From the NCBI GenBank assembly GCA_029983705.1, contig JASBYZ010000007.1, positions 1-31,123 of the forward strand: 31,123 nucleotides of DNA, in the 5' to 3' direction. Positions 16,844-24,259 of the stretch are shown here, piece after piece. Made by a program: the position numbers and the translations under genes. Each line of letters begins with the position of its first letter. Positions within the stretch are counted from its first letter, which is position 1. The notes under the pieces were generated by a model, which was not told the origin of the DNA, made no database searches, and saw nothing but the letters and a program-made list of their open reading frames with translations. Source of the DNA: Coriobacteriales bacterium. Its GTDB lineage: Bacteria; Actinomycetota; Coriobacteriia; Coriobacteriales; JAEZZM01.

Positions 16844-17413
16844 TTAGTCATTAGGCTGTATAATAATACGTCTATTTGGATCGACACCTTCAGAGAAAGT
16901 TTTAATGGAAGGATTTGCTCGTAAAACCATATGTACAATACGTCTCTCATAAGCATTCATAGGATAGAGTTTAACTTGTCTACCTCTATCTAAAGCTTTT
17001 TCTGCAGCATCTAAAGCAACTTCTTGGAGCTTCTGTTTCTTTCGATTTTTATATGATTCTATATCAATTACAATAGGATATTTAAAGTTTAATTTGTTAT
17101 ATATTATTGAGGTTACTAGCAGCTGAATTGCATCTAAAGTCTTACCATGACGACCAATTAATACTGCTAATTCTTCATTAATAACATCAAAAATAAGTTC
17201 GCCTTCTTCTCCCTCATATTCATCAATAGGGGAGTCCTCAGCATCATAAAAACTTAGAAGCTCACGTAAGACATTTACACTTAAATCAGCAATATAATCT
17301 ATATCGCTCTCACTTAATTCCTCGCCAGATTTAAACTTTTGAGCTAATTCAGGATTTATCGCGCGAGAAAAGTCTTGAGTTTCATTACTACTTAACTCTA
17401 AATCATCATTCAT
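16844..17413 (-). CDS. khpB: KhpB/Jag RNA-binding protein with KH and R3H domains
   Basis: 189 residues. A KH-type motif L-I-G-R-H-G-K-T-L-D-A lies in the middle (about 87-97), and an R3H domain occupies the C terminus (N-A-Y-E-R-R-I-V-H ... RRIIIQ). The N-terminal Jag-N domain found in the Firmicute protein is missing; residues 1-70 are acidic, as is usual for the shorter actinobacterial form. KhpB pairs with KhpA in other bacteria to bind many RNAs and affects cell elongation and division. It follows yidC by 20 bp, the conserved place of this gene. Confidence 0.93.
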   Translation of the reverse strand: MNDDLELSSNETQDFSRAINPELAQKFKSGEELSESDIDYIADLSVNVLRELLSFYDAEDSPIDEYEGEEGELIFDVINEELAVLIGRHGKTLDAIQLLVTSIIYNKLNFKYPIVIDIESYKNRKKQKLQEVALDAAEKALDRGRQVKLYPMNAYERRIVHMVLRANPSIKTFSEGVDPNRRIIIQPND

Positions 17414-17433
17414 TACAATCTATCCTTTATGTA

Positions 17434-18180
17434 TTAGTTCTTTTTGCGAGGTCTCTTTTTCTTTTCACGTCTTACTACATTAACTTCAACTGGAACAAAC
17501 TCTTTCTTAGCTTCTTCTTCAGCTATAGTTTCTTGCTTGGTCTTCTTATTAATAATTAATTGCTGAACAAGACCCCAGGCAGAAGATACAACCCAGAAGA
17601 GTAAAACACCAGCAGGAGCCATCCAACCAAACCATAGCATCATAACACCCATAACAATTGCCATGATTTTCATTTGGTTTTCAGTCTGTTGGTTTAATAA
17701 CATTGGAAGTAGTGTTAAAAGACCAAAGAGCACTACAAAGTTTCCGTAAGGTAGGAAGGTAATAATATCTTGGCTTGCAAAAACTTGGTTTGGAGCTTGT
17801 GTAAGCCAAGGTAAGATATTAAAGAAACCTGCCTCTTGAGGAACCATTGTTCTTAGTACTTGGAATAATCCAATAAATATTGGCATTTGAATAATGAGTG
17901 GTAGACAACCACCAGCAGGATTAAATTTATTCTCAGAATAAAATTTAAGCATCTCCTCATTTAAACGTTGAGGATCATCTGCATATCTCTCTTGTAACTC
18001 TTTGAGTTTAGGAGAGAGTTTTTGCATTTCTGCCATAGATTTTTGCTGCTTTAAGGTAAGCGGCATCATCAATAGACGCATTAAAATTGTAGTTACAACA
18101 ATCGCTAAACCCCAGTCAACTAAAAATCCTTGAAAGAAGCTAATGATTGAGTATATAAAGTTAAGAAACCAGCTCCACAT
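17434..18180 (-). CDS. yidC: Membrane protein insertase YidC/Oxa1
   Basis: 248-residue insertase of the short Gram-positive type, which places membrane proteins in the cytoplasmic membrane alone or with SecYEG. The five-helix core begins with an N-terminal hydrophobic segment. ILMRLLMMPLTLKQQKS carries the conserved Arg of the hydrophilic groove. A cytoplasmic helical hairpin (about 50-85) leads to F-N-P-A-G-G-C-L-P-L, and the last 30 residues are strongly basic and suit ribosome binding. No lipobox Cys is seen at the N terminus, so it is not a typical lipoprotein form. The start ATG 18180 follows GGAGG at five bases. Confidence 0.95.
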   Translation of the reverse strand: MWSWFLNFIYSIISFFQGFLVDWGLAIVVTTILMRLLMMPLTLKQQKSMAEMQKLSPKLKELQERYADDPQRLNEEMLKFYSENKFNPAGGCLPLIIQMPIFIGLFQVLRTMVPQEAGFFNILPWLTQAPNQVFASQDIITFLPYGNFVVLFGLLTLLPMLLNQQTENQMKIMAIVMGVMMLWFGWMAPAGVLLFWVVSSAWGLVQQLIINKKTKQETIAEEEAKKEFVPVEVNVVRREKKKRPRKKN

Positions 18181-18200
18181 ATTGCCTCCGGGCTATGTAA

Positions 18201-18410
18201 TTAAGGGACTGGATCATAGCCACCCTCATGAAAGGGATGACAACGTAAAATCCGTTTAATCGCTAAATAGCTACCCTTAATAATTCCGTACTTCTCAATT
18301 GCTTCTATAGCATACTGAGAGCAGGTTGGTCGATAAATACAAGAAGGTGGAAAAAGCGGAGATATAAATTTTTGATAAAAACGTATAAGTAATACAAATA
18401 ACGATTTCAT
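18201..18410 (-). CDS. yidD: Membrane protein insertion efficiency factor YidD
   Basis: 69-residue small protein of the YidD/Hemolytic alpha family. SCIYRPTCSQYAIEAIEKYG with its two cysteines and the ending R-C-H-P-F-H-E-G-G-Y-D-P-V-P are diagnostic. The N-terminal segment is amphipathic and probably sits on the inner membrane face beside YidC. The ATG is separated from the rnpA stop by one base, and yidC follows after 20 bp, so rnpA-yidD-yidC are cotranscribed. Confidence 0.95.
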   Translation of the reverse strand: MKSLFVLLIRFYQKFISPLFPPSCIYRPTCSQYAIEAIEKYGIIKGSYLAIKRILRCHPFHEGGYDPVP

Positions 18411-18411
18411 C

Positions 18412-18744
18412 TTAAAATCCAGCTCTCAATAAAACTTTAGCCAGCGCTTCACTTACTTGGTTTAAGGTTAAATTTTTTGTTCTTTTCGTCGCAATTAAAA
18501 GTATGTCGTAATGTTGATAGGGTAGACCTTGAAGACGAGCGGCTTCTCTCATCAAACGTTTAGCTCTATTTCTATCAACAGCATTACCAGTTTTTTTACC
18601 GGCAATGAAAGCAACGCGACCAGTATCTTGATCGCGTTGATTAGACCCTACTTTATTAATTAAAATACTGACAGATGGATGGTTATACCATTGCCCGTGT
18701 TTAAAGATGTTCTCAATATCTTGTTTAGATTTGATAACATCCAT
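18412..18744 (-). CDS. rnpA: Ribonuclease P protein component
   Basis: 110-residue basic protein that assists the RNase P RNA in 5' maturation of tRNAs. The signature K-K-T-G-N-A-V-D-R-N-R-A-K-R-L-M-R-E-A (about 50-68) is the RNA-binding RNR motif of the family. The N-terminal I-x-N-I-F-K-H-G and VAFIAGKK strands fit as well. It starts at ATG 18744, eight bases after the rpmH stop, without a clear Shine-Dalgarno sequence, so translation is probably coupled to rpmH. Confidence 0.95.
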   Translation of the reverse strand: MDVIKSKQDIENIFKHGQWYNHPSVSILINKVGSNQRDQDTGRVAFIAGKKTGNAVDRNRAKRLMREAARLQGLPYQHYDILLIATKRTKNLTLNQVSEALAKVLLRAGF

Positions 18745-18752
18745 ACCGGAAA

Positions 18753-18896
18753 CTATCTATCAGATACAGTTAATCTTTTACGGCCCTTAGCACGACGAGC
18801 AGCTAATACCTTACGTCCACCTTTGGTAGCTATACGTGCACGGAAACCATGAGTCTTAGCTCTCTTGCGCTTATTTGGCTGATAAGTACGTTTCAT
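18753..18896 (-). CDS. rpmH: 50S ribosomal protein L34
   Basis: 47 residues read by hand on the minus strand, starting MKRTYQPNKRKRAKTHGFR and ending R-L-T-V-S-D-R before TAG. This is a complete, typical L34, very rich in Lys and Arg. The ATG at 18896 has CAGGAGGA 11 bases upstream. It is the first gene of the leftward operon, and its promoter lies at 18952-18981. The next upstream gene on the other side of the intergenic region runs in the opposite direction. Confidence 0.97.
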   Translation of the reverse strand: MKRTYQPNKRKRAKTHGFRARIATKGGRKVLAARRAKGRKRLTVSDR

Positions 18897-18951
18897 TTCT
18901 AAAAATCCTCCTGAAATAACAATAAACTGCTAAATGCAGTGAAGCTTAGGA

Positions 18952-18981
18952 ATTATATCAAGTAGTAATCCCGTTGGTCAA
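18952..18981 (-). promoter_or_regulatory. Promoter of the rpmH-rnpA-yidD-yidC operon
   Basis: On the minus strand TTGACC (18981-18976) and TATAAT (18957-18952) are separated by 18 bp, close to the vegetative consensus. The rpmH start lies about 55 bases downstream. Confidence 0.8.
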
Positions 18982-19117
18982 TCTATATAATCGATGTTTA
19001 TACTAACGTAAATTAAGCCAATCTTATATCCCTTAATAAATAAAACAAAAAATTATCCACTAAGTACTAAATTTTCCACCGTAATAATGGTATGATTCAG
19101 TTCCATGAAATTGTAAT

Positions 19118-19130
19118 TTGAAAATTCAAT
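19118..19130 (+). repeat. 13-bp direct repeat, copy 1
   Basis: TTGAAAATTCAAT. The arms TTGAA and TTCAA are inverted around a central AA. An identical copy is at 19461-19473. Confidence 0.7.
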
Positions 19131-19460
19131 AAAAAGACTAAAAAGCTTTTGATTTCTAGTAAATTTTGCATTTAACAATATATTTATGCAAATTTAATTA
19201 TATTTTACTTATCCACAATTTTGTGTTTTTCAAAAATTTTGGAATTAAGTGAAAAATTTTAACAGCTATTTTCTACTTTTTAAGGTACTTTTCCGCATTG
19301 TTTTCCACACATCTGGAAAACTTTGTTTATAACTTGGAAAACTTAAGCTTATAAGTATTTTTAAAAGTGGAAAGTATTGAAAACTAAAATTAAAACTTTG
19401 TACTACCTGGTCTTTTTATGATGATTACTTTTCAACAAGATACGTGGAAAGTATTTTTAC

Positions 19461-19473
19461 TTGAAAATTCAAT
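19461..19473 (+). repeat. 13-bp direct repeat, copy 2, just before the ATPase-wHTH gene
   Basis: TTGAAAATTCAAT, identical to 19118-19130. It ends about seven bases before the GGGGAGG ribosome-binding site of the gene at 19493, so a bound regulator would be well placed to act on that gene. Operator function is inferred. Confidence 0.6.
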
Positions 19474-19492
19474 GTTAAGAGGGGAGGTTTGA

Positions 19493-20326
19493 ATGAAAAA
19501 TTATTTTAACTCTAATGAAGAGCATGTTGAAAAAGATGAAAACCTTGAAAAAGAGGGTGAAAATTTAGAAAACATTAATTACAGCGCTGCAAAATATCCA
19601 TGCAGGATTGCAGTTTATGATGATTTACTATCAACACCTCGAATTATAACTATAGAAGCTCAAGAGACTTCTGCTTATTTAGATAAGATTCAACTTGAAA
19701 CATATAAGGTTATTGAGAACTTTGGTGGATCGTTTTCATTTATGGTTATTCGTGAGCTTGTTGAAAATTTCATTCACGCCTCATTTATAGAACCTACCAT
19801 CTCTATTATGGATAGAGGTAATAAGATTAGATTTACCGACCAAGGTCCTGGTATTTCTGATATTTCTCTTGCGCAAAAAGTTGGAGTTACCTCAGCTACT
19901 GCGCCAATGAAAAAATATATTAGGGGAGTAGGTTCTGGACTTCCAATTGTTAAACAATATCTGGAGCATTCCGGAGGAACATTTCAGATAGAAAATAATA
20001 TTAAACGTGGAACAGTTATAACTATCTGTGCTCATGAAAATGCAGGCTTAGGCACTATTAATGGTAGAGAAGAGCAGCAGGTTCAAGAGCCTGACTATCC
20101 GGTATTAAACTCTAAAGAAATGCAAGTGCTGCAGTTATGTTTAGAACTTGGTGCGCTTGGACCTACAGAACTCAATACTTATTTAGATATTCCTGTTTCA
20201 ACAGCTTATCGCCAGCTAAAAACCTTAGAAGAAAAAGGATATTTATTAGCAGATACAGATGGCGATAAAAAACGTGTGATTACACAAAAAGGTAAAACTT
20301 ATTTAGAAAATGTACGACTTAAGTAA
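19493..20326 (+). CDS. GHKL ATPase - winged-helix regulator encoded directly upstream of dnaA
   Basis: 277 residues. The first 30 are acidic and low in complexity. Residues about 50-185 form a Bergerat-fold ATP-binding domain: N box R-E-L-V-E-N at 87-92, G1 D-Q-G-P-G at 116-120 and G2 G-V-G-S-G-L-P-I-V at 145-153. Residues about 205-275 look like a MarR/IclR-style winged helix (LGPTELNTYLDIPVSTAYRQLKTLEEKGYL). There is no membrane segment, sensor domain or phosphoacceptor His helix, so it is not a normal histidine kinase. It may be an ATP-responsive DNA-binding regulator. The ATG follows GGGGAGG by five bases. The stop is five bases before the dnaA ATG, so the two are almost certainly one transcript. 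It may be a lineage-specific regulator of dnaA or the origin; this is inference from position. Confidence 0.85.
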   Translation: MKNYFNSNEEHVEKDENLEKEGENLENINYSAAKYPCRIAVYDDLLSTPRIITIEAQETSAYLDKIQLETYKVIENFGGSFSFMVIRELVENFIHASFIEPTISIMDRGNKIRFTDQGPGISDISLAQKVGVTSATAPMKKYIRGVGSGLPIVKQYLEHSGGTFQIENNIKRGTVITICAHENAGLGTINGREEQQVQEPDYPVLNSKEMQVLQLCLELGALGPTELNTYLDIPVSTAYRQLKTLEEKGYLLADTDGDKKRVITQKGKTYLENVRLK

Positions 20327-20331
20327 TTTGA

Positions 20332-21837
20332 ATGGTAATTAGTATGGATAACAGTGCAAAGCTAATTTGGGCTGATGTTTTAGAAGTAGCTTTAAGAAAG
20401 TATCAAAATCAAAAGATGCTTGCTTGGTTAGATAAATTAGCACCCTACACAATTGATGATAGTAATTTTATTTGCGTAGCTCCTCTCCAGTGGCCAACAG
20501 ACGTGGTTATGAGAGATTACAAACAGCAAATTGAAGAGTGTTTGCATGAAATTACTATGGAGCAATTTGAATTTACTGCTCAATTTAATCCAGAACTATA
20601 TGAACAAATTACTAGTGATCAAAATAAAGAGGCACCAGCTCAAACTATAGCAAAGCCTCAAATAAAACCAGTTGTAGAAAGTGTTCAAGAACCAGTATAC
20701 ATTCCTCAACCAGCAGTAACAGTGATGCCAAGTCATCAAGAATATGAGGCACTTGCTGTGCAGAGACCTCATCGCCCTGTTACAAGAGATAGTAGAACTT
20801 TTGATACCTTTATTGCAGGTGATTCAAATACAGCTGCTATGGTTTCAGCTCAAAAAGTAGCTGAAATGCCAGGTAGAATGTTTAACCCTTTCTTTTTATA
20901 TTCAAAATCAGGTTTAGGTAAAACACATTTACTTATGGCGATAAAAAATTACATTAATGAATTTTATCCCGATAAGACCACCTTATATGTAACCTCAGAG
21001 CAATTTTTACAAGACTATATTAGAGAGCTTGCTGAATCTAAGAAAAAGCAAACAGGTCAGCCAATCATGCCTCAATATAGAAATGTAGATGTTTTACTGG
21101 TAGACGATATTCAGTTTTTGGAATCTAAAAATGAATCACAAGAATATTTCTTTGCAACATTTGAGGATTTAATCAGAAAAGGAAAGCAAATTGTACTTTC
21201 TGCTGATAGATCTCCAAAAGAGTTAAAGATGGATGAGAGAATGACGTCTCGCTTTCAATCAGGTCTATCTCAAAATATTCAGCCACCTAGTTTTGAACTG
21301 AAGCTAGCTATTTTAAAGAGCTTTTATCAAAGAACATCTGTTAGTGAGTCGTGGTATCAAGCAGAGATATCTGAAGAACTACTGAGATATATCGCAGAGG
21401 TTTCATCGTCAAATATCCGAGAAATCCAAGGGTTTCTCACTAGTATTATGGTAATTGCAACCTCTAAAAATAAAAACGGATACCAACTAACTAAAGAAGA
21501 TATTACAGAAGCTGCAAATGACGCCTTTGATATTCAGCGTAAAACAATAGAAATTTCTACCATACAAAGAGAGGTAGAAAAGCGTTACGGAATCTCTCAT
21601 GATGATATGATTGGCTCTAAACGCACTAAAAATATCAACTTTCCAAGACAGATTGCAATGTATTTATCACGAGAATTAACCGATGAAGTATTTGCGTCAA
21701 TTGGAAAGAAGTTTGGCGGAAGAGACCACACTACAATTATGAATGGTGTGGGTAATATTGAGAAGAAAATAAAAGAAGATAGGACGTTTTACGATAACAT
21801 TGAGCAGCTTAAAATAATTATTAGAGAGCGCTCATAA
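20332..21837 (+). CDS. dnaA: Chromosomal replication initiator protein DnaA
   Basis: 501-residue AAA+ initiator that binds DnaA boxes and melts the origin. Domain I is about 1-90, a variable linker about 90-150, and the AAA+ domain about 155-375, with VLLVDDIQFLESK as Walker B and DERMTSRF carrying the Arg finger. Domain IV holds PRQIAMYLSREL and the DNA-contact signature GGRDHTTIM. The Walker A reads S-K-S-G-L-G-K-T at 191-198; the first Gly of the usual GxxxxGKT is Ser. ATG 20332 is used because it follows the upstream stop closely, but a second ATG at 20344 is equally possible. Neither has a Shine-Dalgarno sequence, so translation is probably coupled to the ATPase-wHTH gene. Confidence 0.96.
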   Translation: MVISMDNSAKLIWADVLEVALRKYQNQKMLAWLDKLAPYTIDDSNFICVAPLQWPTDVVMRDYKQQIEECLHEITMEQFEFTAQFNPELYEQITSDQNKEAPAQTIAKPQIKPVVESVQEPVYIPQPAVTVMPSHQEYEALAVQRPHRPVTRDSRTFDTFIAGDSNTAAMVSAQKVAEMPGRMFNPFFLYSKSGLGKTHLLMAIKNYINEFYPDKTTLYVTSEQFLQDYIRELAESKKKQTGQPIMPQYRNVDVLLVDDIQFLESKNESQEYFFATFEDLIRKGKQIVLSADRSPKELKMDERMTSRFQSGLSQNIQPPSFELKLAILKSFYQRTSVSESWYQAEISEELLRYIAEVSSSNIREIQGFLTSIMVIATSKNKNGYQLTKEDITEAANDAFDIQRKTIEISTIQREVEKRYGISHDDMIGSKRTKNINFPRQIAMYLSRELTDEVFASIGKKFGGRDHTTIMNGVGNIEKKIKEDRTFYDNIEQLKIIIRERS

Positions 21838-22067
21838 AGCTTGTGGGAAACTCTGTTGATAGTTTGGGAAATCTCGTATAAAAGAAGGGTTTTCCCGTGG
21901 ATAAATTTTTTAGTGGAAAACACGAAGTGGGTAAGTGATTAGAAATTAACAAAGACGATTTGATTGATTTAAGGTGTATGAACTGGAATTATTAAACTTA
22001 TACACATTCCCACAGAGCTTATTATTATCATTATTTTTATGTATATAAAGAGAAGGGCAAACGCACA
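21838..22067. other. dnaA-dnaN intergenic region with DnaA boxes and TTA repeats, candidate oriC unwinding part
   Basis: 230 bp without a gene. DnaA-box-like sequences: TTATCCACG on the minus strand (21896-21904, one mismatch), TTATACACA (21998-22006, one mismatch), and weaker ones at 21842-21850, 21912-21920 and 22006-22014. After the last boxes comes a GC-richer CCCACAGAGC and then triplets TTA TTA TTA TCA TTA TTT TTA (22019-22039), like the DnaA-trio element described next to DnaA boxes in Bacillus. AT-rich DNA continues to dnaN. Together with the region upstream of rpmH this suggests a bipartite oriC around dnaA. Confidence 0.75.
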
Positions 22068-23171
22068 ATGAAGTTCACTGTTAGTAAAGAGAGTTTATCT
22101 AATGCAGTTACAATTGCTTTAAAAGGTATTGCCTCAAGTTCTAGATTACCTATTCTTTCTGGAATCCTTCTAACCGCTCAAGATGCTTACCTAGATTTAC
22201 AATCTACAAATTTAGAAATTTCAGTACAAAATAAAGTACAAGCACTGGTCGAGGAAGCGGGAGCTTGTGTTGTTCCTGGTAAAATTTTTGCTCAAATCGT
22301 TAAAACTTTACCGGACGCATCTGTTACCTGCACCTTAGAAGATTCAGTACTTGAAATTGTGTGTGATCGCTCAACATTTAAATTAAATATAATGCCTGCA
22401 GCAGATTTTGAAGAATTCCCAAGCTATGAGCTTGAAACTTCAGTTAAATTACCTGCTGAAACTCTCTTAACTATGGTAAATAGAGTTAAAAAAGCAGCTT
22501 CTACTGATAAAAACCGCGCAATATTAAATGGAATTTTACTTACTGTAGATAATAATATGGTGAGACTTGTAGCAACTGACTCATATCGTCTTGCTATTGC
22601 AGATACTCAAGTTGAAACTTCAAGTTTAGAGGGCAGCTTTGAGCTTATTATTCCATCAAACGTATTTTATGATGCCTTATCCTTAGTTGATGAGGGAGAA
22701 GAAATAACTATTGGAGAAAGCTCAAATCAGATTATTTTTACCTTTAAAAACATGGTATATGTTGCCCGTAAAATTGAAGGTAATTTCCCTAATTATAAGC
22801 AACTTCTACCAAAAGAGAATTCATGTAAGCTCAAGTTAAAGACTGATGAACTCACTGATGCGCTACGCCGTGTTTCTGTTATGGCAGGACAAGCTACACC
22901 TATTAAGTTTTCTATTAATACTAAGGATAAGAGCTTAACACTCTATTCCAAAACACCAGACCAAGGTGGTGCACAAGAAACCATTCCTGCAGAAATTGAA
23001 GGTGAGGATATGGATATTGCCTTTAATTATCATTACGTACAAGATGGTCTGCAATATAAGGACGCTGAAGCTATTGATTTAGAACTGCAATCTTCTTTAA
23101 GACCAGGTATTTTTAAATCATATGCAAAAATTAACTACCTCTACCTTGTAATGCCAGTAAGGATGAATTAG
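22068..23171 (+). CDS. dnaN: DNA polymerase III subunit beta (sliding clamp)
   Basis: 367-residue ring-forming clamp that holds the replicative polymerase and many repair proteins on DNA. The three-domain layout of about 120 residues each is intact. Markers are LSNAVTIALKGIASSSRLPILSGI at the N terminus, a central R-A-I-L-N-G-I-L-L and V-A-T-D-S-Y-R-L-A, and the C-terminal ending Y-L-V-M-P-V-R-M. The start ATG 22068 has only a distant AAGGG. The TAG stop shares a base with the GTG start of recF, so dnaN-recF are coupled. Confidence 0.97.
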   Translation: MKFTVSKESLSNAVTIALKGIASSSRLPILSGILLTAQDAYLDLQSTNLEISVQNKVQALVEEAGACVVPGKIFAQIVKTLPDASVTCTLEDSVLEIVCDRSTFKLNIMPAADFEEFPSYELETSVKLPAETLLTMVNRVKKAASTDKNRAILNGILLTVDNNMVRLVATDSYRLAIADTQVETSSLEGSFELIIPSNVFYDALSLVDEGEEITIGESSNQIIFTFKNMVYVARKIEGNFPNYKQLLPKENSCKLKLKTDELTDALRRVSVMAGQATPIKFSINTKDKSLTLYSKTPDQGGAQETIPAEIEGEDMDIAFNYHYVQDGLQYKDAEAIDLELQSSLRPGIFKSYAKINYLYLVMPVRMN

Positions 23172-24259
23172 TGCAACTTTTTGCATCTAACATAGAGTTT
23201 TATAATTTTAGGAACTATAGCGATAATACCTTTTTACTAGATCCTAAACTAACTATTTTATTAGGTAAAAACGCTGTTGGTAAGACTAATGCAATTGAAG
23301 CTTTACAACTCCTTACCTCAGGAGATTCTTTTAGAAGTCCTCTTACTGAAGAGTTGGTAAAGTTAAATGAAGAACAATCCAGCATTAGTCTTGCTATTAC
23401 AAATGAGAAAAGAAATATTGAGACTAAATTAGTAATTACAGATAATAAAAAACAGTTTTATCTCAATGGTAAAAAGACTAATGCAAGAGGAATCCGAGGT
23501 ATATTACCTTCTATACTTTTTAATCCTGATGATTTACAAATTGTTAAAGGAGCCCCTGGGCTTCGCAGAAAAAGTTTAGATAACTTTGGTATTCAACTTC
23601 ATAAATATTATTCTCAAGTTAAAAATGAATTTGAAAAAGCATTAGCACAAAGAAATAAAATCTTAAAAGAAGACTACATTGATTTAAATTTACTTGAAGC
23701 ATGGACTGATAGTTTAATTACCCATGCCACAATGTTTTACCTATATAGAACTTCACTCTTTGATCGCCTTTATCCGTATATAAAAGAGATTTATAAAATG
23801 CTTGCACCTGAAGAGGTTTTAGATATCTCCTATATACCTTCTTTTACATCTCGCCCTAAACAAGAAGATAAAAGTAGTGTGTATAAGGCTTTATATGATA
23901 ACTATAAAGAGGTAAAAGACCAGGAATTACAAAGAAAAGTTAGTTTATTTGGCCCGCAAAAAGATGATATATGTTTTTATATCAATCAAAAAGATGCTCG
24001 AATATATGGCTCTCAAGGACAGCAGCGCTCAATTGTATTAGCAATTAAGATGGCAGAAGTTAAACTTGTACAAGAAATGCTCTCTATGTCTCCTTTATTG
24101 CTGTTAGATGATGTTATGAGTGAGCTTGATAGTGATAGGAGAGATGCCCTATTAAATTTTATTGATAATTCAGTACAAACGGTAATTTCTACAACTCATC
24201 TCTCATATTTTAATGAAGAAACCTTATCTAAAGCCCAGGTGATCACCCTTGAGAAATAA
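23171..24259 (+). CDS. recF: DNA replication and repair protein RecF
   Basis: 362-residue SMC-like ATPase that helps load RecA at gaps. Walker A is LGKNAVGKTNAIEAL (about 32-46). The ABC signature region is YGSQGQQRSIVLAIKMAE, and Walker B is LLLLDDVMSELD followed by the D-loop. The start is GTG 23171, overlapping the dnaN stop by one base, and the 3' end overlaps the next gene by 11 bp. All family landmarks are present at the expected spacing and the length is normal. Confidence 0.96.
   Translation: MQLFASNIEFYNFRNYSDNTFLLDPKLTILLGKNAVGKTNAIEALQLLTSGDSFRSPLTEELVKLNEEQSSISLAITNEKRNIETKLVITDNKKQFYLNGKKTNARGIRGILPSILFNPDDLQIVKGAPGLRRKSLDNFGIQLHKYYSQVKNEFEKALAQRNKILKEDYIDLNLLEAWTDSLITHATMFYLYRTSLFDRLYPYIKEIYKMLAPEEVLDISYIPSFTSRPKQEDKSSVYKALYDNYKEVKDQELQRKVSLFGPQKDDICFYINQKDARIYGSQGQQRSIVLAIKMAEVKLVQEMLSMSPLLLLDDVMSELDSDRRDALLNFIDNSVQTVISTTHLSYFNEETLSKAQVITLEK

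Larger units (their letters stand above)
18982..19492. other. AT-rich intergenic region with DnaA boxes, candidate left part of oriC
   Basis: About 510 bp without a gene between divergent rpmH and the dnaA-upstream regulator. A perfect DnaA box TTATCCACA lies at 19209-19217, with one-mismatch boxes TTATCCACT (19053-19061) and TTTTCCACA (19301-19309). Weaker CTTTCCAC-like boxes occur on the other strand at 19366-19374 and 19443-19451. The stretch 19120-19260 is very AT-rich and suits unwinding. Short repeats are present: TGGAAAACTT at 19314 and 19335, GTGGAAAGTATT at 19367 and 19444, and TTGAAAATTCAAT at 19118 and 19461. Genes diverge here, as at a replication origin. Origin function is inferred. 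Confidence 0.75.

Noticed and set aside
18897..19492. CRISPR array or structured RNA in the origin intergenic region
   Set aside because: The repeats are short, few and irregularly spaced, and DnaA boxes explain the region better. No stable long stem is visible.
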